From Bradyrhizobium sp. Ash2021 (GTDB taxonomy: Bacteria; Pseudomonadota; Alphaproteobacteria; Rhizobiales; Xanthobacteraceae), in the NCBI RefSeq assembly GCF_031202265.1, contig NZ_CP100604.1, forward strand, positions 62,001 through 126,000: DNA of 64,000 bases, read 5' to 3'. Of this stretch, positions 37,624 to 45,437 are shown one piece after another. The notes beneath the pieces were generated by a model. That model saw only the letters and a program-made list of their open reading frames with translations. It was not told the DNA's origin and ran no database searches. Numbering within the stretch: position 1 is the first letter of the stretch; each line of letters begins with the position of its first letter. The translations under genes were made by a program, and so were the position numbers.

Positions 37624-37968
37624 ATGGACAGGTTCAAGGCCAGAGCGTGAACCCTTCGCGCGTCACAGACAAGCGCCGAAGCGAAGCTTTGGCAGGCGTT
37701 ACGTAATCGGCGGCTGGCGCGATGGAAATTCCGCCGCCAGCATCCGATCGACCGATACGTCGTCGATTTCGTAACGCTCGACGGCAAGCTGATCGTCGAG
37801 GTTGACGGGGTGACGCACGCCGAACCGTCAGAAGTGGCAAAAGATAAAGCACGGTCCGAAGTGTTGGAGACCTGCGGCTTCCTTGTCGTCCGCGTCTCCA
37901 ATACGGACGTGTACGACAATCTCGAGGGAGTCCTCGAAATGATCGAGAGTACGCTTCCGTCAGATTGA
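37624..37968 (+). pseudogene. DUF559 (Vsr-like) endonuclease gene with a nonsense codon
   Basis: Read from ATG 37624 the frame gives MDRFKARA, a TGA at 37648-37650, then an uninterrupted DUF559 domain: LRASQTSAEAKLWQALRNRR, KFRRQHPIDRYVVDFVTLDG, LIVEVDG, ending ESTLPSD. The whole is 115 codons, a usual DUF559 size, and the TGA sits where Arg (CGA) is common. There is no ATG/GTG/TTG between the TGA and the core, so it is probably inactive. DUF559 proteins have a PD-(D/E)xK-type fold related to Vsr nicking enzymes. It lies between exact inverted repeats, antisense to the trp genes. Confidence 0.85.
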
Positions 37969-37977
37969 GAGGAAAGA

Positions 37978-38026
37978 CCCCTCACCCGGCTGCTACGCAG
38001 CCGACCTCTCCCCGGCGGGGAGAGGT
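37978..38026 (-). repeat. Right 49-bp inverted end of the DUF559 unit
   Basis: Inverted copy of 37574-37622 with one mismatch in the first hairpin loop. Together the ends bound a 453-bp unit lying between the trpB stop and the trpA start. Confidence 0.9.
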
Positions 38027-38050
38027 GCAGGAAAGAGCGACGCCCGACAG

Positions 38051-39268
38051 TCACTTCTTCCTGCCCTTCAGGATATCGCCGACCTGCGGCACGTCCTTGT
38101 CGCCGCGGCCGGAGAGATTGATCACCATCAGATGATCTTTTGGCCGTTTCGGCGCGAGTTCCATCACCTTTGCGATGGCATGTGCCGGCTCCAGCGCCGG
38201 GATGATGCCTTCGAGCCGCGACAGCAATTGAAACGCCGCCAGCGCTTCATCGTCGGTCGCCGACAGATACGTGACGCGCCCGGTTTCGTGCAGCCAGGAA
38301 TGCTCCGGCCCGATGCCGGGATAATCCAGCCCCGCCGAAATCGAATGCGCGTCCTGGATCTGGCCGTCATCGTCCATCAGCAAATAGGTGCGGTTGCCGT
38401 GCAGCACGCCCGGCCGGCCGCCGGCGATCGAGGCCGCATGCAGTTGCGTCAGCCCATGGCCCGCCGCTTCGACACCGAAGATCTCAACCGAGGGGTCATC
38501 GAGGAACGGATGGAACAGCCCCATCGCGTTAGAGCCGCCGCCGATGCAGGCCACCAGCGAATCCGGCAGGCGGCCTTCCGCCTCCTGCATCTGCTTGCGG
38601 GTTTCGATGCCGATGATCGACTGGAAATCGCGCACCATCATCGGATAGGGATGCGGGCCCGCCACCGTGCCGATGCAGTAGAACGTGTCGTGCACATTGG
38701 TGACCCAGTCACGCAGCGCGTCGTTCATCGCGTCTTTCAGCGTCCGCGACCCCGACTGCACCGGGATCACCTTGGCACCCAGCATCTCCATGCGAATGAC
38801 GTTCGGCTGCTGCCGCTCGACGTCGACCGCGCCCATATAGACCACGCAGTCGAGCCCGAACCGCGCGCACAGGGTCGCGGTCGCAACACCGTGCTGGCCG
38901 GCGCCGGTCTCGGCAATGATGCGCTTCTTGCCCATCCGGCGCGCGACCATGATCTGGCCCAGCACATTGTTGACCTTGTGCGAGCCGGTGTGATTGAGCT
39001 CCTCGCGCTTGAAATAGATTTTTGCGCCGCCGAGATGCTCCGTCAGGCGCTCGGCAAAATAAAGCGGCGACGGCCGGCCGACATAGTCTTTCAGGTAGCC
39101 ATTCATTTCAGCCTGGAATGCCGGATCGGCCTTGGCGTCGGCATAGGCCTTTTCCAGGTCGAGGATCAGCGGCATCAGCGTTTCCGCGACAAAGCGTCCG
39201 CCGAAAATGCCGAAATGCCCGCGCTCGTCGGGACCGCTGCGGAAGGAGTTGGGTAGATTGGGATTCAT
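38051..39268 (-). CDS. trpB: Tryptophan synthase beta subunit
   Basis: PLP enzyme that joins indole and serine to make tryptophan. 405 residues; the PLP lysine is K98 in [11 protein letters not shown]. The phosphate-binding loop is [10 protein letters not shown] and the C-terminal motif is NLSGRGDKD. It begins seven bases after the TrpF stop, so the two are probably coupled; the gap to trpA is enlarged by the inserted unit. Confidence 0.97.
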   Translation of the reverse strand: MNPNLPNSFRSGPDERGHFGIFGGRFVAETLMPLILDLEKAYADAKADPAFQAEMNGYLKDYVGRPSPLYFAERLTEHLGGAKIYFKREELNHTGSHKVNNVLGQIMVARRMGKKRIIAETGAGQHGVATATLCARFGLDCVVYMGAVDVERQQPNVIRMEMLGAKVIPVQSGSRTLKDAMNDALRDWVTNVHDTFYCIGTVAGPHPYPMMVRDFQSIIGIETRKQMQEAEGRLPDSLVACIGGGSNAMGLFHPFLDDPSVEIFGVEAAGHGLTQLHAASIAGGRPGVLHGNRTYLLMDDDGQIQDAHSISAGLDYPGIGPEHSWLHETGRVTYLSATDDEALAAFQLLSRLEGIIPALEPAHAIAKVMELAPKRPKDHLMVINLSGRGDKDVPQVGDILKGRKK

Positions 39269-39275
39269 CGAACCA

Positions 39276-40100
39276 TCAATTCTTCATATCGTTCAGCGGC
39301 GCCGTCTCTGCTCCCTCGCCCCGCCCTTGCGGGGAGAGGGTTGGGGGGAGGGGCTCTTGCCGCAAATTCGGTGAGAGAGGTGAATGCGGCGACTCCCCCT
39401 CACCCGGATCGCTAGCGCGATCCGACCTCTCCCCGTAAACGGGGAGAGGTAAAGGAAGGTCGGTGGCGCGCGCGGCGCGGATAAAGGCGCGGATCATCTC
39501 GGGATCCTTGTGGCCTAGCGAACGCTCGACGCCCGAGGACACGTCGACACCGCCGGCGCCGGTGACGCGAACCGCCTCCGCGACGTTATCGGCATTGAGC
39601 CCGCCCGAGACCATGAACGGCAGTTTGAGATCGAGCTTTTCCAGCACGCGCCAGTCGAACACCGCGCCCAGGCCGCCCGGACGGGTGGCGCCCTTGGGTG
39701 CGCGGGCGTCGAACAGGATGCGGTCGGCGACGGTGGCATAGCCCGGCAGGGCTGCAAGGTCCGCCGCGGTCTCGACGGCAAGCACCTTCATGACCGGCAA
39801 TCCGAACTTTTGCTTGATGTCGCGCAGCCGCGCGATGGTTTCCTTGCCGTGCAGCTGGAAAATGTCCGGCCGCAGCGTCTCGACGATGTTTTCGAGCGTC
39901 GCATCCTCGGCATCGACGGTCAGCGCCACCTTCACCGCGCGGCCTTTGGCCTGCTTGCCCAGTTCGCGCGCCGTCTCGAGGCCGAGATGCCGCGGCGACG
40001 GCGGAAAGAACACGAAGCCCACCATGTCCGCGCCGGCCTGCAAAGCGACGTCGAGCGTCTCGCGCGTGGACAGGCCGCAAATTTTGACAAGCAGGGACAT
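39276..40100 (-). CDS. trpF: Phosphoribosylanthranilate isomerase with repeat-derived C-terminal tail
   Basis: Amadori rearrangement of phosphoribosylanthranilate in tryptophan synthesis. The (beta/alpha)8 enzyme occupies residues 1-212: catalytic Cys8 in VKICGL, Asp in [10 protein letters not shown], phosphate loop [10 protein letters not shown] and DVSSGVER. Residues 213-274 ([20 protein letters not shown] and onward to LSPQGRGEG) are the translation of a palindromic repeat at 39311-39450 and not part of the fold. The natural stop seems lost, and the new stop lies just before trpB. Confidence 0.95.
   Translation of the reverse strand: MSLLVKICGLSTRETLDVALQAGADMVGFVFFPPSPRHLGLETARELGKQAKGRAVKVALTVDAEDATLENIVETLRPDIFQLHGKETIARLRDIKQKFGLPVMKVLAVETAADLAALPGYATVADRILFDARAPKGATRPGGLGAVFDWRVLEKLDLKLPFMVSGGLNADNVAEAVRVTGAGGVDVSSGVERSLGHKDPEMIRAFIRAARATDLPLPLPVYGERSDRASDPGEGESPHSPLSPNLRQEPLPPTLSPQGRGEGAETAPLNDMKN
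39311..39450. repeat. Paired palindromic repeat inside the trpF 3' end
   Basis: The right part (39396-39450) has the same layout as the DUF559 unit ends: CCCCTCACCCGG, hairpin ATCGCTAGCGCGAT, CCGACCTCTCCCC-GTAAAC-GGGGAGAGGT. The left part (39311-39353) is a more diverged inverted partner with CCCCGCCCTTGCGGGG. About 40 bases separate them; no endonuclease gene is present. Confidence 0.8.
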
Positions 40101-40163
40101 GGTCTCTCGGGCGCGGGTTTGAGCCGCCAGAACAGGGTTGGAACGGAGCTGACGGGGCGGGTT

Positions 40164-40556
40164 CTACAACGTCGCGTCCTGCTTGTCTCGCCCGGCGGCC
40201 CCGTAAATGCCGCGCTGCGTCAATGCCGGCAGGCGCTGCGGTTCGCCCCGGGAAGCCAGCGAAGCAGCCCGCAAATCGGCGGCTTCCGCCCGCGCCCGGC
40301 GGGCGTCGGCCTCGTGCTGGCGCGCGGCGCGGCGCCAGTGGCGCTGGCGGAACCAGGTCGCCGAGCCGCCCGCGGCCACCCCCAGAATGGCCACCGCGAT
40401 GATCACGACGAACAGCGGCAGCGTCACGGCCACGGTCGGATCGGTGGAATTGAACGGATCGAACGACACCGTCACCCAATGACGGTTGGCGACCGCGAAG
40501 ACGATGAAGATGAGCCCCAAGGGAATGACGACCAGCGCCGTGAAGAATTTTCGCAT
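40164..40556 (-). CDS. LapA-domain (DUF1049) membrane protein
   Basis: 130-residue inner-membrane protein. Two hydrophobic segments (ALVVIPLGLIFIVFAVAN and LPLFVVIIAVAILGVAAGG) flank VTVSFDPF, the LapA-domain arrangement, and an Arg/Ala-rich cytoplasmic tail follows (HEADARRARAEAADLRAAS). The start is ATG 40556 because its GAGAG ribosome-binding site is correctly spaced; an ATG six bases earlier abuts that site. It lies between ihfB and trpF on the same strand. E. coli LapA/LapB act in LPS assembly; the role here is not shown. Confidence 0.85.
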   Translation of the reverse strand: MRKFFTALVVIPLGLIFIVFAVANRHWVTVSFDPFNSTDPTVAVTLPLFVVIIAVAILGVAAGGSATWFRQRHWRRAARQHEADARRARAEAADLRAASLASRGEPQRLPALTQRGIYGAAGRDKQDATL

Positions 40557-40635
40557 GACCATCTCTCGTATTGATGGAGATCGGCGGGAAGATGTCCCGC
40601 AACACGGCACCAGATCGCCGGACCCCGTAACCGCC

Positions 40636-40941
40636 CTACGCGCCGGCTTCCGGCGAGCCGCCGTCGCGGTTCAGACGCTCGCGCATCTCCTTGCCCGTCT
40701 TGAAAAACGGAACGCTCTTCTGGTCGACCGGCACATGCGCGCCGGTGCGCGGATTGCGGCCGGCCCGCGCTGGACGATGTTTCACCGAGAAAGCGCCGAA
40801 ACCACGCAGCTCGACCCGGTCGCCGCGCGCCAGGGCCGCGACGATTTCATCGAGGATCGCATTCACAATGTTCTCCACATCCCGCTGGTAGAGATGCGGG
40901 TTGTGCTCGGCGATGCGCTGAACGAGTTCGGATTTGATCAT
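40636..40941 (-). CDS. ihfB: Integration host factor beta subunit
   Basis: 101-residue DNA-bending protein that pairs with IHF alpha. HU/IHF signature [21 protein letters not shown] with the intercalating-Pro arm, and an N-terminus typical of the beta chain ([23 protein letters not shown]). It lies between sppA and the LapA-domain gene on the same strand. Confidence 0.95.
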   Translation of the reverse strand: MIKSELVQRIAEHNPHLYQRDVENIVNAILDEIVAALARGDRVELRGFGAFSVKHRPARAGRNPRTGAHVPVDQKSVPFFKTGKEMRERLNRDGGSPEAGA

Positions 40942-41112
40942 CGAAACTGGGATCCGGGAGCGTGCGGATATGCATTTCCGTGAAAATGCCTTGAACTGTC
41001 AAGACGCTAAATCAAATTTGGGTGACGCGAAAGCACGTGACAGACGCCCCGAAGGGGGTTTGTGACCATACAAGCACAGCGGGAAACCGCGGCAGGGACG
41101 CACCCGTGCGGT

Positions 41113-42090
41113 TCAATTCGGTCCTGCGGGACGCCATAACGCCAGCATTCCGTCGAGTCCAAGGCGATCGACCGCCTGTGCCACGCCGGCCTGCTCGATC
41201 TGGCGCGCCACCGAGCCCAGCCCGAGGGCATCCAGAGTAATGGAAGCCGCCGTTCGCAGGAAAGTCAGGTCGCCAAAGCGCGGGCTCAGCTTGAAATCGC
41301 GCACCGGCAGATCGCTCTTGATCTTCTTCTCGGCGACCAGCCATGCGATCGCGGCTTTCTCATCGCCGAGCTGGTCGATCAGCTTGAGGTCGACCGCCTG
41401 GCGGCCGGTGAAGACCCGTCCGTCCGCGACCTTTTCGAGCAGCGCGTCGTCCATGCCGCGGCGCTCTTTCACGAGGCCGCGGAACCAGGCGTAGGAATCC
41501 TTCACCAGCGCGTCGAGCGCCGCGCGGGCTTCCGGGCTGGTCGGTTCAAAGCCGTTGGGTGCGGCTTTCAGCGGCGACGACTTCACTTCCTCGACCTTGA
41601 CGCCAACGGTTTTCAGAAGCTCGGTGAAATTCGGAAACTGGAACAGCACGCCGATCGAACCAACCAGCGAGCTCTGCTGGGCAACGATGTGATCGGCCGC
41701 AATCGCCGTGATGTAGCCGCCCGACGCGGCCAGCCCCTCGACGACCACGACCAGCGGCTTCTTGGCTTTGAGGCGCACCAGCGCGTCGTAGAGCTGCTCG
41801 GAGCCCGCCGTGGTGCCGCCCGGCGAGTTTATATGCACGATAACCGCCGCAGCCTGCGATTTTTCCAGCCGCTCCAGCGCCGCGACGCGTTCCTGGTCGC
41901 TGCGGATCAAGCCCTCGATATTGATCCGTGCGATCGAGCCACCGCCCGTCAGCGAGCCGCGTTCGCCCGTCGCGATCACGCCGACGGCGCCAATCGCGGC
42001 AATCGCGACCACCGCGGCGGCCACGCGCCAGAAGGTCAGCTTGCGGCGGATCCTGCGGCGATCGACGATCACATCTGAATCAAGCGACAT
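41113..42090 (-). CDS. sppA: Signal peptide peptidase SppA, short form
   Basis: Membrane-anchored serine protease that degrades signal peptides left in the membrane. 325 residues with an N-terminal anchor at about 20-42 (WRVAAAVVAIAAIGAVGVIA). The Ser nucleophile is S123 in LAASGGY; the probable Lys general base is K175 (SSPLKAAPNGF). Family motifs INSPGGT and SLVGSIGV are present. It lies just downstream of rpsA, separated by a repeat pair and the rpsA terminator. Confidence 0.93.
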   Translation of the reverse strand: MSLDSDVIVDRRRIRRKLTFWRVAAAVVAIAAIGAVGVIATGERGSLTGGGSIARINIEGLIRSDQERVAALERLEKSQAAAVIVHINSPGGTTAGSEQLYDALVRLKAKKPLVVVVEGLAASGGYITAIAADHIVAQQSSLVGSIGVLFQFPNFTELLKTVGVKVEEVKSSPLKAAPNGFEPTSPEARAALDALVKDSYAWFRGLVKERRGMDDALLEKVADGRVFTGRQAVDLKLIDQLGDEKAAIAWLVAEKKIKSDLPVRDFKLSPRFGDLTFLRTAASITLDALGLGSVARQIEQAGVAQAVDRLGLDGMLALWRPAGPN

Positions 42091-42196
42091 TGAAATTCTC
42101 CTGAAATATCCCGCGCGTTTTGCATCCGCAGCGTCACCAACGCCTTATCCAATTACATCAATTGCGATGCAATATGAAGAAAACAAGGCCCTTCTT

Positions 42197-42337
42197 CCTT
42201 CTCCCCTTGTGGGAGAAGGTGGCGCGAAGCGCCGGATGAGGGGTCTCTCACCGCGCATTCAGTGTTCGCGGAGACAGACCCCTCACCCGTCCGCGATGCT
42301 CCGCATCGCGTCCACCCTCTCCCACAAGGGGAGAGGG
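42197..42337. repeat. Paired palindromic repeat between rpsA and sppA
   Basis: The left unit 42197-42243 (CTTCTCCCC-TTGT-GGGAGAAGG, GGCGC-GAA-GCGCC, ATGAGGGG) and the right unit 42279-42337 (CCCCTCACCCG, GCGATGC-TCC-GCATCGC, CCCTCTCCC-ACAA-GGGGAGAGGG) face each other about 35 bases apart. The plan matches the ends of the DUF559 unit, without a gene between. Confidence 0.85.
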
Positions 42338-42373
42338 TAAAAAACAAAAAAGGCCCCGGTCGAAACCGGGGCC
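42338..42373 (-). terminator. Intrinsic terminator of rpsA
   Basis: Read on the minus strand, a 9-bp stem GGCCCCGGT / ACCGGGGCC with a TTCG loop is followed by TTTTTTGTTTTTT, 30 bases after the rpsA stop. Confidence 0.92.
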
Positions 42374-42402
42374 CGATTGATGGTGACCGAGAAAGCGTAA
42401 GC

Positions 42403-44103
42403 TTACTTGTCGCGGTTCTTGAGCGCGGTGCCGAGAATATCTCCCAGCGTCGCCCCCGAATCGGAGGAGCCGTACTGCGCGATGGCTTCCTTCTCTTCGG
42501 CGACTTCCAGCGCCTTGATCGAGACCTGCACCTTGCGGGCCTTCTTGTCGAACTGGATCACCCGCGCATCGACCTTCTCGCCGACCGCAAAGCGTTCGGC
42601 GCGCTGATCGTTGCGATCGCGGGCCAGTTCGGAGCGCTTGATGAAGGTGGTGAAGTCGGTGCCCGAGATCTTTACCTCGATGCCGGCTTCCTTCACTTCG
42701 AGCACTTCGCAGGTCACGACCGCGCCCTTCTTGACGTCGCCAGGCTCGGCGAAGGGGTCGCCTTCGAGCTGCTTGACGCCGAGCGAGATGCGCTCCTTCT
42801 CGACATCGACGTCGAGCACCACGGCCTTGACCATGTCGCCCTTCTTGAAGTTGTCGATCACCTGCTCGCCCGGAAGCTTCCAGTCGAGGTCGGAGAGATG
42901 GACCATGCCGTCGACATCGCCTTCGAGACCGAGGAACAGACCGAACTCGGTCTTGTTCTTGACCTCGCCTTCGACGGTCGAGCCGACCGGGAACTTCTCC
43001 ACGAACACTTCCCAGGGATTGCGCATGGTCTGCTTGAGGCCGAGCGAAATCCGGCGCTTGACCGAATCGACTTCCAGGACCTGGACTTCGACTTCCTGCG
43101 AGGTCGAAACGATCTTGCCCGGGTGCATGTTCTTCTTGGTCCACGACATTTCCGAGACGTGGATCAGGCCTTCGATGCCCGGCTCCAGTTCGACGAACGC
43201 GCCGTAGTCGGTGATGTTGGTGACGCGGCCGGTGAAGCGCGCGTTCAGCGGGTACTTCGCCTCGATGCCCTGCCACGGATCGTCCAGCAACTGCTTCATG
43301 CCGAGCGAGATACGGTGGGTCTCATGGTTGATCTTGATGATCTTGACCTTCACGGTCTGGCCGATGGTGAGCACCTCGGTCGGGTGATTGACCCGGCGCC
43401 AGGCGATATCGGTGACGTGCAACAGGCCGTCGATGCCGCCGAGGTCAACGAACGCACCGTAATCGGTGATGTTCTTGACCACGCCGTCGATCACCTGACC
43501 CTCTTCGAGGTTCTGCACCAGCTCCTGGCGCTGCTCGGCGCGGGTCTCTTCGAGAACCGTGCGGCGCGACACCACGATGTTACCGCGGCGGCGGTCCATC
43601 TTGAGGATCTGGAACGGCTGCGAGTTGTTCATCAAGGGTGCGACGTCGCGGATCGGACGGATGTCGACCTGCGAACGCGGCAGGAAGGCGACCGCGCCGT
43701 CGAGGTCGACGGTGAAGCCGCCCTTGACCTGGTTGAAGATGACGCCGTGGACCTTCTCGTTGTTGTTGAAGGCCTTCTCGAGCTTGCCCCAGCTTTCCTC
43801 GCGGCGCGCCTTGTCGCGCGACAGCACGGCTTCGCCGAGCGCATTTTCGATTCTGTCGAGGAACACCTCGACCTCGTCGCCAACCTTGAGGTCGCTCTCG
43901 CGGCCGGGTCCTGCGAACTCGCGCAGCGCCACGCGGCCTTCGGTCTTGAGGCCGACGTCGATGACGGCCATGTCCTTTTCAATTGCAACTACCTTGCCCT
44001 TGATGACGGAGCTTTCCTGCAAATTGCCGCCGGCGAAGGACTCGTCCAGCATCGCAGCGAAATCGTCGCGGGTAGGATTATAAGAAGCAGCAGTCGAAGC
44101 CAT
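42403..44103 (-). CDS. rpsA: 30S ribosomal protein S1
   Basis: 566 residues with six S1 RNA-binding repeats, as in Gram-negative S1. Repeats are marked by KGKVVAIEKDMAVIDVGLK, HGVIFNQVKGGFTVDL, DGVVKNITDYGAFVDLGGIDG, TGRVTNITDYGAFVELEPGIEG, EGEVKNKTEFGLFLGLEGDVDG and VTCEVLEVKEAGIEVKI. It binds mRNA leaders and helps initiation. It sits downstream of aroA-cmk, the common order in proteobacteria. Confidence 0.98.
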   Translation of the reverse strand: MASTAASYNPTRDDFAAMLDESFAGGNLQESSVIKGKVVAIEKDMAVIDVGLKTEGRVALREFAGPGRESDLKVGDEVEVFLDRIENALGEAVLSRDKARREESWGKLEKAFNNNEKVHGVIFNQVKGGFTVDLDGAVAFLPRSQVDIRPIRDVAPLMNNSQPFQILKMDRRRGNIVVSRRTVLEETRAEQRQELVQNLEEGQVIDGVVKNITDYGAFVDLGGIDGLLHVTDIAWRRVNHPTEVLTIGQTVKVKIIKINHETHRISLGMKQLLDDPWQGIEAKYPLNARFTGRVTNITDYGAFVELEPGIEGLIHVSEMSWTKKNMHPGKIVSTSQEVEVQVLEVDSVKRRISLGLKQTMRNPWEVFVEKFPVGSTVEGEVKNKTEFGLFLGLEGDVDGMVHLSDLDWKLPGEQVIDNFKKGDMVKAVVLDVDVEKERISLGVKQLEGDPFAEPGDVKKGAVVTCEVLEVKEAGIEVKISGTDFTTFIKRSELARDRNDQRAERFAVGEKVDARVIQFDKKARKVQVSIKALEVAEEKEAIAQYGSSDSGATLGDILGTALKNRDK

Positions 44104-44607
44104 ATGTTCTCCAGATGCGGGTATCGCCGGCTTTTCGGGTTAAAGGGCGTATCGCGCGTGAAGTGTCAGGGTTCCGCAAACCCTAACGACCGCTGTTTGC
44201 GACAAATCGCAAAAGCGGGCCGGCAGCATGCCTGCACGTTCGGTACGTTGATTTTATCCGGAGCCTGAAACGAGCGTATCGACTTCAAGAACCTGGAGCG
44301 GGCTTTCCTCCAATGACGGCAGGGGTTTCAAACCTCCTGCCGGCCCGCTCGGACAGCCCTGATCTCATCGATGGCGGCCCGGATGGCTCGGGATATAGCG
44401 CCCAAGGCCGTTTTCGGCAAGCCGGAAATGCCCGATTTACGGGGCTTTAAGGCTGACGGGGACTGAACGCCGGGACGACATATCGACGTTTCAACGGGTT
44501 GTTGACCGCATTCCGCGAAAGCCGCCAGCGAGGCCTTTTCCGGAACCTGGTCTTAAGCGCGCCCCCACACAATGGCACCGTTCAATTAAAACAGGGGGAA
44601 TACCGTC
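44104..44607. other. 504-bp gap upstream of rpsA
   Basis: No protein gene that I can support. It must hold the rpsA promoter and leader (minus strand) and the promoter of the small exported protein (plus strand). The one strong structure is the two-stem element at 44296-44350. Smaller dyads such as AGGGTTTGC / GCAAACCCT (44166-44188 region) lie nearer the rpsA start. Confidence 0.4.
44296..44350 (-). ncRNA. Candidate structured leader RNA upstream of rpsA
   Basis: Minus-strand reading: outer stem GAGCGGGC / GCCCGCTC (8 bp) encloses an inner stem CGGCAGG-a-GGTTT / AAACC-CCTGCCG (12 bp with one bulge) and a 13-base single-stranded side TCATTGGAGGAAA. It lies about 200 bases before the rpsA start. 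There is no T-run, so it is not a simple terminator. I do not know a family for it, and the orientation is inferred from the rpsA position. Confidence 0.4.
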
Positions 44608-44775
44608 ATGAAGAGCTTTATCGTCCTGACCGCCGTCGCCGCTCTAACCGTCGGCAGCGCCATTGCCGCGATGCCGGGCGCGGCCGGGTCCATGCGCACC
44701 ATGTCCGCCGCCCAGCCGGTCGTGACCATGGCCGACCAGGAACTGCCGTTCGACCGCTACTGGTCCAAGAACTAA
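44608..44775 (+). CDS. Small exported protein, unknown
   Basis: 55 residues: a signal peptide (MKSFIVLTAVAALTVGSAIAA) and a short mature part ending ELPFDRYWSKN. The ribosome-binding site CAGGGGGAA lies about eight bases before ATG 44608. It stands alone between rpsA and cmk on the opposite strand. I do not recognise the mature part; a good start region and clean signal peptide are the grounds for calling it. Confidence 0.65.
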   Translation: MKSFIVLTAVAALTVGSAIAAMPGAAGSMRTMSAAQPVVTMADQELPFDRYWSKN

Positions 44776-44807
44776 GCTGATCGGATCTGAACGCCGCGCG
44801 CAGCGTT

Positions 44808-45437
44808 TTACCGCGCTGCGCGGACCGCCTCCACGATCGCGATAGCGGCCCGCACGCCGGCCTCGATATCGAGGTTTGAATTGTCGAGCGTGTGCGCGTC
44901 GGGGGCCGGCCTCAACGGCGCGACCGCGCGATTGCGGTCGCGTTCGTCGCGTTTAAGAATATCGGCCAGCACCAGGGCCTCGTCGGCCTCTTCGCCGCGC
45001 GCGCGGGCTTCCAGCGTCCGTCGGCGGGCCCGCACGTGCGGATCGGCCACCACAAAAATCTTCACATCGGCATGCGGGCAGATCACGGTCCCGATGTCGC
45101 GGCCGTCGAGCACCGCGCCCGGCGGATCGGCGGCGAACTGGCGCTGAAAATTCAATAACACTTCCCGCACTTTCGGGATCGCCGAAACCACCGAGGCGGC
45201 GTCACCCACCGCCTGGGTTTTCAGCGCGGGATTGCCGAACTTTTCCGGATCGAGCTCAAGTGCCGCGGAGACCGCGATCACCTCGTCGGTAAGGTCGGCG
45301 CCGGCATCCAGCAGCGCCTTGGCGACGGCGCGGTAGATCACTCCAGTATCGAGGTGGCGATAGCCATAGTGCTTGGCAAGCCGTTTTCCCAGCGTGCCCT
45401 TGCCGGATGCGGCCGGTCCGTCGATGGCGATAATCAT
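44808..45437 (-). CDS. cmk: Cytidylate kinase
   Basis: Phosphorylates CMP and dCMP. 209 residues; P-loop [24 protein letters not shown], the NMP-binding insert and [19 protein letters not shown]. The start overlaps the aroA stop (ATGA), giving the aroA-cmk-rpsA order. Confidence 0.96.
   Translation of the reverse strand: MIIAIDGPAASGKGTLGKRLAKHYGYRHLDTGVIYRAVAKALLDAGADLTDEVIAVSAALELDPEKFGNPALKTQAVGDAASVVSAIPKVREVLLNFQRQFAADPPGAVLDGRDIGTVICPHADVKIFVVADPHVRARRRTLEARARGEEADEALVLADILKRDERDRNRAVAPLRPAPDAHTLDNSNLDIEAGVRAAIAIVEAVRAAR

Noticed and set aside
44296-44312. GAGGAAAG on the minus strand resembling the RNase P RNA core
   Set aside because: Only the short motif matches; the region lacks the length and other conserved parts of rnpB.
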